A stretch of 64,000 bases of DNA from CAZIKF01 sp964539825 (GCA_964539825.1 CAZIKF010000005.1:62001-126000); one strand, 5' to 3'. Positions 8,822 to 18,964 are shown, numbered from the stretch's first letter. The notes: generated from the sequence alone by a model not told the origin. Program-made: numbers and translations.

Positions 8822-9544
8822 TCACTCAGGCGGACGATTTCTGAAAACTCTATAAAGGAACTTTGGATTGCCCAGGATGTAGCGCTTGAACATTCTTCTG
8901 GGTTCAATGAGATATCGAAAGAACCACTCCATACCGAATTTACGAAAAAATCCGGGAGCTCTTGGTACTGTCCCTGCCAGGTAATCAAATGCAGCGCCAG
9001 CACTTAAGCAGCAGTTCACCGATATACGATCTTTATTACGCCGAATCCACTTTTCCTGGAGAGGCATTCCTAAACCTACAAAAACAACATGGGGAGCAGC
9101 CCTGATGATTTCAGCTACGGCTAATTCCTCAGAAACATAACCATGAACTGAGCCACACAGATTCAATCTCGGAAATGTTTGATGAACCCTTTCAACGGCC
9201 TTTTGCAGTACCGCTTGCCGGGCACCATAGAAAAAAACCCTTAGCCCTTCCTCTTGCGCCCAGGATAAGAATTGAGGCATCCAGTCGGCATAGGTAATTC
9301 GATAGGGTATCTCCCCCCCCCTTTGATTGACCGCAAAGCGCACACCCTCTCCATCACAAAAAATATGCTGGGTAGTCTTCAGAATTTCAAAAAATTCTGG
9401 ATCATCAAAACAAAGATTCACACCATGGGCATTGAGATTGAGAATCTCAATGGAGTGCTGATGTTTTACCGCTTCAGAAATCCTGTTATGGAGTTCTTCA
9501 ACGGTCCATTCCTCAAGTCGCATTCCCAGAAAATTAATTGCCAT
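8822..9544 (-). CDS. WecG/TagA/CpsF family glycosyltransferase (GT26)
   Basis: A 240-residue glycosyltransferase of the WecG/TagA family, which adds ManNAc or a related sugar to an undecaprenyl-linked glycan. Motifs are LNAHGVNLCFDDPEF near residue 37, the family core VFVGLGMPLQEKWI near 155 and GAAFDYLAGTVPRAPGF near 183, ending in a membrane-associating basic helix (GMEWFFRYLIEPRRMFKRY). The protein is cytoplasmic and peripheral. A run of nine G in the coding strand (9313-9321, around residue 76) is a potential slippage site that would cut the protein to about a third. It is divergent from the RND efflux genes. Confidence 0.9.
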   Translation of the reverse strand: MAINFLGMRLEEWTVEELHNRISEAVKHQHSIEILNLNAHGVNLCFDDPEFFEILKTTQHIFCDGEGVRFAVNQRGGEIPYRITYADWMPQFLSWAQEEGLRVFFYGARQAVLQKAVERVHQTFPRLNLCGSVHGYVSEELAVAEIIRAAPHVVFVGLGMPLQEKWIRRNKDRISVNCCLSAGAAFDYLAGTVPRAPGFFRKFGMEWFFRYLIEPRRMFKRYILGNPKFLYRVFRNRPPE

Positions 9545-9628
9545 ATGTCTTACCCGCCACCTCCAAAATACCCCTTGTATACCGCCTTAATAAAGTGTTA
9601 GGAATGTAGACTGTCTTGGAGTTCCGCT

Positions 9629-10954
9629 ATGAGTTTTCGAAGAGAAACCTGGATAAACATCATTCTTTGTATAGGCTTCCTTCTATTAGGGGTACTCTCT
9701 TTTGTCTTCCTGAAGTTCACCAAACCGGGACTTGAGAAGCGTCCAGAAGAGGTTAGAGCCCCACAACTACACACCCGTACCTTGAAACTAAAAGACCTAC
9801 CCATCAAGTTTGAGGCCTACGGCAATACAAGCTCTGCGGCCCAGGCAGAGGTACGCATAGAAGTACCTGGCAAAATTGTCTTCCTCAGTCAAAACTTTCG
9901 CGAAGGAGGAATTCTAAAACGGGGCGAGGTGATGATCAGAATTGATCAACGCGAGTACCATCTAGCCCTGGAAAAGGCCCGTGCGACTCAGTTGGCAAAG
10001 GGAGCGTCCCTGGAACAGGTCCTTCAAGAGCGCAGTAATCTTAAGAAAAGCCTTGAGCTGTCCAGAAAAAATCTAACCCTTAACGAAAAAGAATTGAAAC
10101 GTTACAAGGAAATGGTCAAGGAGCATACAGTTACCGATCAGGCCTACGAGAACATTCTTCAAAAGGTGCAGCAGCAACGATTACAGGTTCTTGGTCACGA
10201 AAATGCCCTGGCCCAGATTCCCCATAAAATCACGCTTCAAAGAGCCAATATATCCTCTGCCAGAATCTCAGTTCAGGAGGCCATGATCCGCCTTGAAAGA
10301 ACCGAAATTCGAGCTCCATTTACAGGAAAACTTAACGATCGAAAAGGAGAAGTTGGTGAATTTCTGGGAATGGGAGTTTCTCTTGGCAGACTGGTGAGCC
10401 TCGAGTCACTTGAACTTAAAATTCCCGTTCCTCAATCAGAAATCAAAACTCTCTTAGGAAACAGCTCAACGGGTATCGCGGATCTACCATCCGCCGGGAA
10501 ACAATTGCGGCTCGATGATTCAAGACGGTTTGTCAAAATTGACCCGGTGGCTCCAAAAGGCCCTGGTGTTCTGGGGAAAATCTCGCGGTTTGGAGCGGCT
10601 TATGATCCAAAAACAAGGACTCTTCCCGTCTATATTGAATTTACTAACACCCTTTCAAAGGACAATTTAAACGACCTCTTTTTACACCCCGGCACCTTCT
10701 GTAAGGTAGAGTTTACCGGGGATATGCTCGAGAATGTCTACGAAGTGGATCGAACCGCTCTGCTTAATGACAGGGTTCAGGTTATCCGTGAAGGAATGGT
10801 GCACACTGTGACGGTTGAATTAGCCAGGGATCAAGGTGCTACGCTGTGGGTACGGGGGGCCTTTGAAAAAGGAGATGAACTGATCCTTCGCTATACAGAG
10901 CTTTTCGAGGACGGAAAAAGAGTCATTGCTGTAACCAAAAAAGCACTTTTATGA
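9629..10954 (+). CDS. RND efflux periplasmic adaptor (HlyD/MFP family)
   Basis: The periplasmic adaptor (441 residues) that links an inner-membrane RND pump to an outer-membrane channel. One N-terminal membrane anchor (residues about 10-30) is followed by a split barrel-sandwich domain (residues about 70-100 and 225-250, with IRAPFTGKL-type text RTEIRAPFTGKLNDRKGEVG), a long coiled coil (about 110-220) and beta-barrel parts. GGAG lies 7 bp before the ATG. The stop overlaps the pump's ATG (ATGA), so the two are coupled. No TolC-type gene is adjacent. Confidence 0.9.
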   Translation: MSFRRETWINIILCIGFLLLGVLSFVFLKFTKPGLEKRPEEVRAPQLHTRTLKLKDLPIKFEAYGNTSSAAQAEVRIEVPGKIVFLSQNFREGGILKRGEVMIRIDQREYHLALEKARATQLAKGASLEQVLQERSNLKKSLELSRKNLTLNEKELKRYKEMVKEHTVTDQAYENILQKVQQQRLQVLGHENALAQIPHKITLQRANISSARISVQEAMIRLERTEIRAPFTGKLNDRKGEVGEFLGMGVSLGRLVSLESLELKIPVPQSEIKTLLGNSSTGIADLPSAGKQLRLDDSRRFVKIDPVAPKGPGVLGKISRFGAAYDPKTRTLPVYIEFTNTLSKDNLNDLFLHPGTFCKVEFTGDMLENVYEVDRTALLNDRVQVIREGMVHTVTVELARDQGATLWVRGAFEKGDELILRYTELFEDGKRVIAVTKKALL

Positions 10955-13900
10955 ACCTGATCCGAATTGCACTGAAAAATTCAGTGGCGATGAATCTCTT
11001 GCTCATCGTTCTCCTGGCGTGGGGCATGGCTTCCTTTTACCAGGTACCACGGGAGATGTTTCCCGAGTTTCAATTTGACCTGGTTAATGTTTCGGTCTCT
11101 TACCCAGGTGCTTCTCCCGATGAAATTGAAGAGAGCATTACCACCCCTATCGAAGAAAGGGTGAGCAGAATCACCGGGATCGAAGAGATTCGATCTACAT
11201 CCTCCGAATCCTTTTCCTCCCTGATGATTGAGGTTAGCCCTGACTTCGATCCTTCTGAGATACGCGACAAAATTGAAAGTGAAATCAATCAAATAGTTAC
11301 CTTTCCTCGTGATGCCGAAAGGCCAAAAGTGATTGATATCATCAGAAAGACCCCAGCCATTTTTGTTGGAATCTACGGCGATGTATCAGAAGAAGGACTC
11401 AAGTCGTTTGCGGATGGTATCCGCGATGAACTCCTCTTGTTTCCCACGATTTCCCAGGTAGATTATCTCGATGCCCAGGAAAGAGAAATTTCCATTGAAG
11501 TTTCCGAAGAAAAATTACGCCAGCACGGACTTAATTTCAATTTCATCGCGGACAGAATTCGCCGGAATTCTATCAATTTACCCGGGGGAACAATCAAGTC
11601 TCGACAGGGGGAAATCCTGGTCCGTACCATGGACCAAAAATACACCGGTCAGGAAATGGAAGGCATCATTCTGCTGAGTACAGAGGATGGTTCCAGAGTC
11701 CTTCTTAAGGATGTGGCGGAAATTAAGGATTCCTTCAAAGACATCCACTCCGCATCTCTTCTAGATGGAGTAACCGCTAAAGTTCTGCGTATTTATAAGA
11801 CCGGGAATCAAGATTTGATCCACATCACTGACGTGGTAAAGGAGTTCGTCGAAAACAAGCAGAAGGATTTGCCGGGGAATATAAAGATGATTACCTGGGG
11901 TGATGTTTCACGCATGGTAAAGGGCCGCCTGGCATTGATGGAAAGAAACGGCTATATGGGCCTTATTCTCGTCTTTTTGGCTCTAACGCTCTTTTTGGAG
12001 CTCAGACTGGCATTTTTCGTCGCGCTTGGGATCCCCGTCAGTTTCCTGGGCAGCTTCATCTTTATGAATTATGCGGGCCAAAGCATCAATATGATTTCCA
12101 TGTTCGGCATGATCCTGGTTCTTGGTATTGTCGTTGACGACGCTGTGGTCGTTTCCGAGTCTATCTTTCAAAAAATGCAGGAAGGAAAAAACCGGTTTGA
12201 AGCGGCCTTCTATGGCACCATCAAAGTTATGTGGCCCGTATTGGCTTCTGTGTCCACCACGATCGTCGCTTTTGTACCCCTGTATTTTGTGGAAGGACAC
12301 ATGGGTAAATTCTTCGCTATTTTACCTTTTGTAGTCGTCATGGCCCTGCTTCTTTCACTGCTCGAATCCTTCTATATACTTCCGGGTCACCTTGCCCATC
12401 ATCTACGCATGGATCGGCCTGCGGATTCTTTTTCAAGAGTTCGTGAGCGAATACAGCAATCGGTACGTTGGTTTATCTCAGATGTATACCTCACGCTGGT
12501 TAAGATCATCCTAAAATACCGCTATAGTGCTTTATGCGGAGCATTGGGTCTACTTATTTTTTCCATCGGTCTAATCGCGGGAGACCGTATCAATTTCGTG
12601 TTCATGCCCAAGACGGACCAGGATATGGTAAAGGCGTCTGTTGAGTTTCCCGCCGGCACTGATTATCGACAGTCAGAAGAAGCGGCAAAGCTTATCCTCA
12701 GGGAACTGTGGAACTCCCAGAGGGATATGGAATCCAAGCGTTTAGCGGGTCAGAGATTTCCCTTTATTGAGCATGTCTATTCCAGAGTTTGGTCTGGTGG
12801 GGCCTCCTTTACGGTGGAGCTGCATCCTGCGGAGGAACGAAACATCTTCTATGATGAGATTCTCAAGGTCTGGCGTAAGAAGGTTGGGGAGATCCCCGAA
12901 GCGGTATCCCTGGTATTTGAGACCCGCAACCACGGCCCTGGTGGAAACGCGATTGAGCTGCAGATAATCGGGGATGATTTTGTCGCTATGGAAGCGGTGA
13001 GCGATGAACTTCAATCTGAGTTAAAAGCCTATCCCTTCGTGAAGGACGTACGAGATAACTCCAGGGATGGAAAATTGGAGGCAAGACTGGTTCTAAAACC
13101 ACTGGCAAGAAATCTGGGTCTGGATCTGGCAGACGTAGCAATCCAGATTAAACAAGCATATTTTGGTGAACAAGCTCTTCGTATACAACGCGGTAAAGAT
13201 GATATCCGAGTCTATGTACGCTACCCGAAATCTGAGCGAGACTCATTGAACTCTTTGAAAACCCAGCGAATTCGAACCCCCGGCGGATTAGAAATACCTT
13301 TTGAAGAAATTGGTTTTTTTAACTTTACACGAGGTTACTCCGCAATCAATCACACCTCTCGTTTCAGAGAAATCACGATCACCGCTGATGTTGACTCTAC
13401 CAGGGGAAATTCCAGCCGCCTTGTCGCGGCGATGAAGAAGGCTGCTGTTCCCTCCATACTTGGTCGCCATCCGGGAGTAAAAGTGGTCTTTCGAGGCCAG
13501 ACAGAAGAAAGACAGAAGTCTATGAACTCCCTTTACATTGGATTTATCGTAGCTCTGCTGGTGATCTATTCCATCCTTGCCAGTGTTTTTCACTCTTATA
13601 TTCAGCCCTTGATCATTATGTTCGCCATTCCTTTTGGATTCATTGGAGCAATCTTTGGTCATGTTCTCATGGGGCATCAACTCTCCATTATGTCCATGTT
13701 TGGCCTGGTGGCCCTCACTGGAATTGTGGTCAATAATTCTTTACTTCTCATTGATTTTATCAATAGACGCGTGCGGGCAGGCTCCCCTTTTCTGCTGGCC
13801 GTAGTAAAGGCAGGTCAGGAAAGGTTCATGGCCATATTTCTTACCACAGTGACAACCTTTTTAGGGGTCACACCCATGCTCTTTGAACGCTCAATGCAGG

Positions 13901-14121
13901 CTCAGTTCCTTAAACCCTGCGTGATATCCCTGGCCTTTGGACTGGTATTCTCAGCAGTCTTTACGCTGCTCTTAATACCCTCAATCTATGTCATCCTCTA
14001 TGACATTTATGGATATCTTAAGTATCTCTACCACGGCCACGCCTATCCCCGTGAATTTCTGCTCAGAAAGGCTTCCTCCCAGGAAGTTGCATTCTTCTCC
14101 CAAGACACCCATATAGATTGA
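10951..14121 (+). CDS. RND family efflux permease (AcrB type)
   Basis: A proton-driven inner-membrane pump of 1,056 residues, the normal AcrB-type size. N-terminal text FYQVPREMFPEFQFDLVNVS and SYPGASPDEIEESITTPIEE is diagnostic, TM4 carries the proton-relay acids in GIVVDDAVVVSESIF, and the second half repeats the fold (GLVALTGIVVNNSLLLIDFI). In TM10 the aligned positions are asparagines. The C-terminus extends about 30 residues beyond the last helix. It works with the adaptor gene it overlaps. The substrate is unknown; HAE-type pumps export hydrophobic compounds, while related ones export lipids. Confidence 0.92.
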   Translation: MNLIRIALKNSVAMNLLLIVLLAWGMASFYQVPREMFPEFQFDLVNVSVSYPGASPDEIEESITTPIEERVSRITGIEEIRSTSSESFSSLMIEVSPDFDPSEIRDKIESEINQIVTFPRDAERPKVIDIIRKTPAIFVGIYGDVSEEGLKSFADGIRDELLLFPTISQVDYLDAQEREISIEVSEEKLRQHGLNFNFIADRIRRNSINLPGGTIKSRQGEILVRTMDQKYTGQEMEGIILLSTEDGSRVLLKDVAEIKDSFKDIHSASLLDGVTAKVLRIYKTGNQDLIHITDVVKEFVENKQKDLPGNIKMITWGDVSRMVKGRLALMERNGYMGLILVFLALTLFLELRLAFFVALGIPVSFLGSFIFMNYAGQSINMISMFGMILVLGIVVDDAVVVSESIFQKMQEGKNRFEAAFYGTIKVMWPVLASVSTTIVAFVPLYFVEGHMGKFFAILPFVVVMALLLSLLESFYILPGHLAHHLRMDRPADSFSRVRERIQQSVRWFISDVYLTLVKIILKYRYSALCGALGLLIFSIGLIAGDRINFVFMPKTDQDMVKASVEFPAGTDYRQSEEAAKLILRELWNSQRDMESKRLAGQRFPFIEHVYSRVWSGGASFTVELHPAEERNIFYDEILKVWRKKVGEIPEAVSLVFETRNHGPGGNAIELQIIGDDFVAMEAVSDELQSELKAYPFVKDVRDNSRDGKLEARLVLKPLARNLGLDLADVAIQIKQAYFGEQALRIQRGKDDIRVYVRYPKSERDSLNSLKTQRIRTPGGLEIPFEEIGFFNFTRGYSAINHTSRFREITITADVDSTRGNSSRLVAAMKKAAVPSILGRHPGVKVVFRGQTEERQKSMNSLYIGFIVALLVIYSILASVFHSYIQPLIIMFAIPFGFIGAIFGHVLMGHQLSIMSMFGLVALTGIVVNNSLLLIDFINRRVRAGSPFLLAVVKAGQERFMAIFLTTVTTFLGVTPMLFERSMQAQFLKPCVISLAFGLVFSAVFTLLLIPSIYVILYDIYGYLKYLYHGHAYPREFLLRKASSQEVAFFSQDTHID

Positions 14122-14144
14122 GGTTCCGTACTCTTCAAAACTTG

Positions 14145-14172
14145 TTGAATTTCCCCTCAGGGTGTATATAAT
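14145..14172 (+). promoter_or_regulatory. Sigma-70-type promoter for gcvP
   Basis: TTGAAT (14145-14150) and a perfect TATAAT (14167-14172) are separated by 16 bp, 28 bp ahead of the gcvP ATG. The spacing leaves room for a short leader with the AGGGG ribosome site. Seen by eye; no expression data. Confidence 0.6.
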
Positions 14173-14199
14173 TCGGGATCTGAACCACAAGGGGATTTC

Positions 14200-17100
14200 A
14201 TGAATCAAAACCGTTTTCCATACGATCCTGAAACATTGCCGAGAGAACTTGAGAGGCATTATATCTGTGCATCGCAGGAAGAAATTCAGGCTATGCTAGA
14301 GGAGGTAGACTGCTCGAAGCTTGAAGACCTCTACGCTCATATTCCCCAAGAGGTTTTAATGGAAGATCCCCCAGAGATCCCCAGGGAATTAGCATATGTA
14401 GAAATTGCGGATCACCTGGAGGAGATCGCTAATAAAAATCGAGTAGGCATTTCCTTTTTAGGTGATGGATTGGCTGACTATAACACCCATCCTCTGCTTC
14501 CTTTCCTTTGTAATATTCGAGGCCTGACTACAGCCTATACGCCCTATCAGCCCGAACGTTCCCAGGGAACCTTGAACTCTCTATGGATCTACCAGAGTTG
14601 TTTGTCCATGCTGACCGGATTCGAAGCCATCAATGCCTCCATGTATGATCGGTCAACCTGTCTTTATGAGGCTATTCAGTGCTCGGTGAGACTTCAAAGG
14701 GGTTCAAAAACAGCCCTGGTGAGCGAAACCATCTATCCAGGAGATTTGGAAGTTTTAAGAACAATGGCGCAGGACACAGGTCTAAAAATTGAAGTTTTCC
14801 CTGCTAATCAAGAATTGGGAATTATAGATCTCCAGTACCTTGAGCAGCGCATAGAGGAATTACAAGGGGATCTCGCTTGTATCGTTTTTCCACAGGTCAA
14901 CAATTTTGGGAACCTTGAGGAAGTTCACTTTCTCACCAATATCGCCAAGGACCATTCAGTTCGCTCCATTGCCATTATCGATCCCTTGCTTCTGGGACCA
15001 GGAGGGCTTCTGGCCCCCAGGGAATTTGGCGACTGCGGCGTAGATATGATTGTCGGTGAAGGCCAGCATTTGGCACTCGGACCTAATTATGGGGGTCCGG
15101 GACTTGGAATCTTTGGCATTCGATTCAACGACTCCTGCCGAAATGACCTCAGATCCTCAGCCGGCCGCTATGTAGGTCTGGCAAAAGATGAGGCCGGGGC
15201 AGACTGTAAAGTTCTGGTCATGTCTACCCGTGAACAACATATCCGTAAGGAAAAGGCCACTTCCAACATCTGCTCTAACCAATCCTTTGTCGCTACTCTT
15301 GCCGGAGCCATTCTCCTGGCCCGTGGAGATCGGGAGCTTGGGACCGCGCTCCAGGCTGGCAGGACTATGGCATTAAAGGCAGCTAGCGCTCTCACACAGA
15401 TTTCAGGGGTTCATCTAGCCTTTGGCATGACTCCTTTTTTCAATGAGGTTACCCTGAAGTTAGATCTTCCTATTGACCCGCTGATCAAACTAGCGGCTTC
15501 AGAAGGAATCGAGCTGGGTGTAAATGTATCTTCTCGAAGACGGGAGGGTAAATCCAACCTGCTCCTCCTATCCTTCTCCGATCGCCATAGCGCTGATGAT
15601 CTTTCCAGGTTGATCGCATTCTTTGAATCTCAATTTGGAAAAAGAGGTAATGAGACCGACAATATCCCCCTGGTTCCCCTGGAGTATCTGCGGGAAGAAC
15701 CTCCCGGGATTCCCCATCTTCCAACTGCTAAAATCGAGCAGCACTATCGAGAATTAGGCCGCCAGAATATATCTCCTGATGAAGGTCCCTATCCGCTGGG
15801 ATCCTGTACGATGAAATATAACCCCTATATCAACGATTATTGCGCCTCTTTAAAGGGCTTCACCTCTATTCATCCCCAGGCAGATGAATCCAATACACAA
15901 GGGTGTCTTGAGATCCTCTATGAAACTCAAGAGATCTTTAAGAGTCTTCTAGGACTCCCTGCTGTCACTACTCAGCCTGTAGCTGGCGCCCAGGGTGAAT
16001 TGGTTGGTGTAAAGATGTTTCAGGCTTATCACCGAGATAATAGTGAGGGAGCCAGGGACATTCTTCTCATACCCCGCTCCGCACATGGGACAAATTACGC
16101 AACGGCTACAGTCTCGGGCTTCAGCCCCACAAAAGAAAATCGAGATGCCGGACTGAAACTGGTAGAAGCGGATAGCTCCGGTTTGATTGATCTGGATCAA
16201 CTTAAAGAATTGATTGCGAAGTACGACAATCGTATTGCCGGGATCATGGTCACGAATCCCAACACCTCAGGAATCATGGAATCAAAGTTTCAGGAAGTGG
16301 CTGAATTGATTCATTCCGTGGGCGGCCTCGTTTACATGGACGGAGCAAATTTAAACGCTATTTCCGGGTGGGTTCATCTTGGAAAACTTGGTGTTGACGC
16401 GGTACATAGCAATCTCCACAAAACTTTCTCCATTCCACACGGAGGCGGGGGACCCGGGGATGCGATTGTCGCGGTGAGCAAAAAACTCATTGATTACCTC
16501 CCCGGAGTCCAGGTCAGAAAGAATGGAGACTCCTTTGAGACCTTCAAGCCCTCCAAATCAATGGGCCCTATCCATCGTCATCATGGTAATTTTGCACACA
16601 AGGTGCGCTGTTATACCTACCTTCGAGCATTAGGGCCGGAAGGTGTTCGGAGAATGTCTGCTATCGCGGTACTTAGTGCGCGCTATATGTTCTCCAAACT
16701 TTCCAAAATCTATCCCTGTCTCCCCGCTGAGAGTAAAGAACCCCGCATGCACGAATTCATCCTAACCCTGCTGGAGGAGACTTTTGAGCGGGTAAAGGCC
16801 ACTGGAATCAAGCACGCGCTAGTGGTACAGCGAGTCGGTAAACTATTCCTGGATTTCGGGCTCCATGCGCCCACCGTAGCCTGGCCGGAAACCTATGGAT
16901 TGATGTTGGAACCAACAGAGAGCTATTCCAAGGCAGAACTGGATCGATTCATTGATATTGTTGAGGAAATACGGGATCTGGTACGCGCCCATCCAGAAGT
17001 TCTACACACCGCCCCCCACTTCACCCCTGTGGAGCGAATCGATGAGGTTAACGCCAATAAGAACATCCAGCTCATGGAATGGATCAAGGAACTCCCCGAG

Positions 17101-17229
17101 GTACCCCAGGATAGAATTTCACCCCAGGAACTCGCTAAAATGGACGTAAAGAAAATCAGCGCCGAAATCCTCAAAGTCCATCACGAACGGATGAACAGAG
17201 GAAAAGAAAAAGAAGCCGAAGCTTCTTAA
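14200..17229 (+). CDS. gcvP: Glycine decarboxylase P-protein, fused two-subunit type
   Basis: The PLP-dependent P-protein of the glycine cleavage system (1,009 residues), which decarboxylates glycine and hands the aminomethyl group to lipoylated GcvH. Residues about 1-480 match the GcvPA subunit (TTAYTPYQPERSQGTLNSLW, NASMYD). Residues about 485-1009 match GcvPB, beginning with the PB N-terminal text PLEYLREEPPGIPHLP and YPLGSCTMKYNP. The PLP lysine is K741 in NLHKTFSIPHGGGGPG. The C-terminal halves carry the usual LEPTESYSKAELD and APHFTPVERIDE. It therefore looks like a direct fusion of the bacillus/Thermus-type two-subunit enzyme rather than the classical single chain. AGGGG precedes the ATG. 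No gcvT or gcvH is nearby. Confidence 0.93.
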   Translation: MNQNRFPYDPETLPRELERHYICASQEEIQAMLEEVDCSKLEDLYAHIPQEVLMEDPPEIPRELAYVEIADHLEEIANKNRVGISFLGDGLADYNTHPLLPFLCNIRGLTTAYTPYQPERSQGTLNSLWIYQSCLSMLTGFEAINASMYDRSTCLYEAIQCSVRLQRGSKTALVSETIYPGDLEVLRTMAQDTGLKIEVFPANQELGIIDLQYLEQRIEELQGDLACIVFPQVNNFGNLEEVHFLTNIAKDHSVRSIAIIDPLLLGPGGLLAPREFGDCGVDMIVGEGQHLALGPNYGGPGLGIFGIRFNDSCRNDLRSSAGRYVGLAKDEAGADCKVLVMSTREQHIRKEKATSNICSNQSFVATLAGAILLARGDRELGTALQAGRTMALKAASALTQISGVHLAFGMTPFFNEVTLKLDLPIDPLIKLAASEGIELGVNVSSRRREGKSNLLLLSFSDRHSADDLSRLIAFFESQFGKRGNETDNIPLVPLEYLREEPPGIPHLPTAKIEQHYRELGRQNISPDEGPYPLGSCTMKYNPYINDYCASLKGFTSIHPQADESNTQGCLEILYETQEIFKSLLGLPAVTTQPVAGAQGELVGVKMFQAYHRDNSEGARDILLIPRSAHGTNYATATVSGFSPTKENRDAGLKLVEADSSGLIDLDQLKELIAKYDNRIAGIMVTNPNTSGIMESKFQEVAELIHSVGGLVYMDGANLNAISGWVHLGKLGVDAVHSNLHKTFSIPHGGGGPGDAIVAVSKKLIDYLPGVQVRKNGDSFETFKPSKSMGPIHRHHGNFAHKVRCYTYLRALGPEGVRRMSAIAVLSARYMFSKLSKIYPCLPAESKEPRMHEFILTLLEETFERVKATGIKHALVVQRVGKLFLDFGLHAPTVAWPETYGLMLEPTESYSKAELDRFIDIVEEIRDLVRAHPEVLHTAPHFTPVERIDEVNANKNIQLMEWIKELPEVPQDRISPQELAKMDVKKISAEILKVHHERMNRGKEKEAEAS

Positions 17230-17263
17230 AGAAACAAAGTCCTTATGTGCTAGCTGCATTGCG

Positions 17264-17716
17264 GCGGGTCCTGTCACCGGCAACAACCCCCATTCCATTG
17301 CGTTTGCGTAGGGTCTTCTTTCTATGGCATCACAGGAAACGCCGGACACTTCCAAGGGAAGTGCTCACGGCTTAGTAGGTAAATTACCAAGTAGCCCTGA
17401 AAAACTCTTCACTCCCTACACCGCTCTACACTCCACGGGGACCCCGTTGCCCAGCGCCACCCGCAAAATTGGCCTCGATTAAAAAAGCTAAACAAGGTAT
17501 TTTTCCAATGTTCTTTGGTGGGTGGCTCCGTGCAATGGGGTCCCTGTGGAGTTTGGCGTAACGCAGGGTAGTCGGGCTTTGCTTTGGCTTGAACCTGGCT
17601 CATGAATTTGCCGTGCCAGCTCTGCCAGGAGATGCTCGGCGTTGTTTGCTATTGCTCTGGACAATATCCCTTCGTGCGCTGAACGGAACGGGGTTATTGC
17701 CGGTGACAGGACCCGC
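17264..17716. repeat. Pair of inverted ~200-bp repeat units
   Basis: Fills most of the 604-bp gap between gcvP and the desaturase gene. The outer ends are identical 20-mers in opposite orientation (GCGGGTCCTGTCACCGGCAA at 17264-17283, its complement at 17697-17716), with similarity running on for about 20 bp. The inner ends are also inverted copies (around 17430-17462 and 17520-17553, both reading ACTCCACRGGGACCCCRTTG, then GCCACCC on the matching strand). So two units of about 200 bp face each other around a roughly 55-bp centre, with well-conserved ends and poorly conserved interiors. Could be a miniature mobile element, a structured RNA or a chromosomal repeat family. The short ORFs inside overlap the repeats and are not called. 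Confidence 0.7.
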
Positions 17717-17833
17717 CCCTCTGTAGCTCGACCTCTAAAAAAAAGATTCAAATTTTTTTAACTAGAACTTGCCATTTTTAGAAAATTCCCTAATCTGGTA
17801 ACTTAACGGTTACTTAGTACTGGAAATTCAAAA

Positions 17834-18964
17834 ATGAACTTAATCTACATGGCAATTCCAATATTTATATTGAGCATCATGCTCGAAGCGGCCTGGTGCC
17901 ACTATAAGAAGAAAAAGCTTTATCGCCTCAATGATGCCGTCAATGACCTTTCCTGCGGGATTTTTGAACAAATCGTAAATATTTTCACGAAGGGATTTAT
18001 TTTTTATAACTTCTACGCTGTGAGTAAAGCCCTGGCTTTAACCCACTGGTCACAGACCTCCTGGATTGCCTTCCTCATCACCTTCCTTCTGGGTGACCTG
18101 GCCTACTATTGGTATCACCGCTGCGCTCACAGGGTTAAAGCTATTTGGGCGACTCACATCGTGCATCACCAGAGTGAAGAATATAACCTGGCCGTTGCCC
18201 TGAGGCAGGGAGCATTTAGTAATTTTTTCTCCAGTCTCTTTTATATCCCCCTCGCCATCCTGGGAGCCGACCCGGTTCACTTCGCCATTGGTCATTCCTT
18301 GAATCTGATTTACCAATTCTTCATTCATACACAGCTCATCAACCGTTGCCCTGCTCTTATTGAAATGGTCATGAACACCCCTTCCCACCATCGAGTTCAC
18401 CATGGCAAAAACAAACAATACATTGATAAGAACTACGCCGGTGTTTTCATCATCTGGGACCGCTTATTCGGTTCCTTTGAAGAAGAAAAAGAAGAAGTTC
18501 AATATGGGATCACCACTCCTCTAAGGAGTTTTAATCCCATTTGGGCCAACCTGCACTACTGGGTGGAAATATCGCAGATGGCTTCGGCCACCAAAGGCGT
18601 CTTGAACAAAATATGGATTTTGATAAGCCCGCCAGACTACCTACCAGAAGGCTATGTTCATTCTAAGGAAGAGCCCACTCTCCAAAAGCAGGATGTTAAA
18701 AGCCACGATCCTCAGATTTCTGGTAGAGACCAGATCTATGTATTTCTAAATGGATTATTGATCCTGGTAGGAACTTTTATATACCTGGGGATTCAACCCA
18801 GCCTTGGAATTATCTGGACAGCGTCATTCGCAGTCATACTGGTAGTGAGCCTGTGGAGCCTGAGCACCCTGGTAGATAGAAAATCCTACGCCTGGAAAAT
18901 CGAAAAGCTAAGAATAGCCGCACTAGCAGTGATTTTCCCCATCTATACAGGTATGGTCATTTGA
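17834..18964 (+). CDS. Sterol desaturase / fatty acid hydroxylase family protein
   Basis: An integral membrane di-iron oxygenase of 376 residues. The histidine clusters of the superfamily are present: H95-RCA-H99, H108-IV-HH112, and the SHHRVHHG segment near residue 187. These ligate two irons for O2-dependent hydroxylation or desaturation of a lipid. About four membrane segments lie in the enzyme part; residues about 305-376 add two or three more hydrophobic segments beyond the core, as in alkylglycerol-monooxygenase-like members. The upstream region has an A-rich tract and a GTAAC-N6-GTTAC inverted repeat (17798-17813). The gene sits between an inverted and a direct copy of the 20-bp repeat, hinting at past mobility. 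The substrate lipid is unknown. Confidence 0.88.
   Translation: MNLIYMAIPIFILSIMLEAAWCHYKKKKLYRLNDAVNDLSCGIFEQIVNIFTKGFIFYNFYAVSKALALTHWSQTSWIAFLITFLLGDLAYYWYHRCAHRVKAIWATHIVHHQSEEYNLAVALRQGAFSNFFSSLFYIPLAILGADPVHFAIGHSLNLIYQFFIHTQLINRCPALIEMVMNTPSHHRVHHGKNKQYIDKNYAGVFIIWDRLFGSFEEEKEEVQYGITTPLRSFNPIWANLHYWVEISQMASATKGVLNKIWILISPPDYLPEGYVHSKEEPTLQKQDVKSHDPQISGRDQIYVFLNGLLILVGTFIYLGIQPSLGIIWTASFAVILVVSLWSLSTLVDRKSYAWKIEKLRIAALAVIFPIYTGMVI

Noticed and set aside
17119..17751. Short minus-strand ORFs (78, 64 and 87 codons) between gcvP and the desaturase gene
   Set aside because: They lie over the inverted repeat units or the gcvP 3' end, have no ribosome sites, and their open frames follow from the repeat composition.
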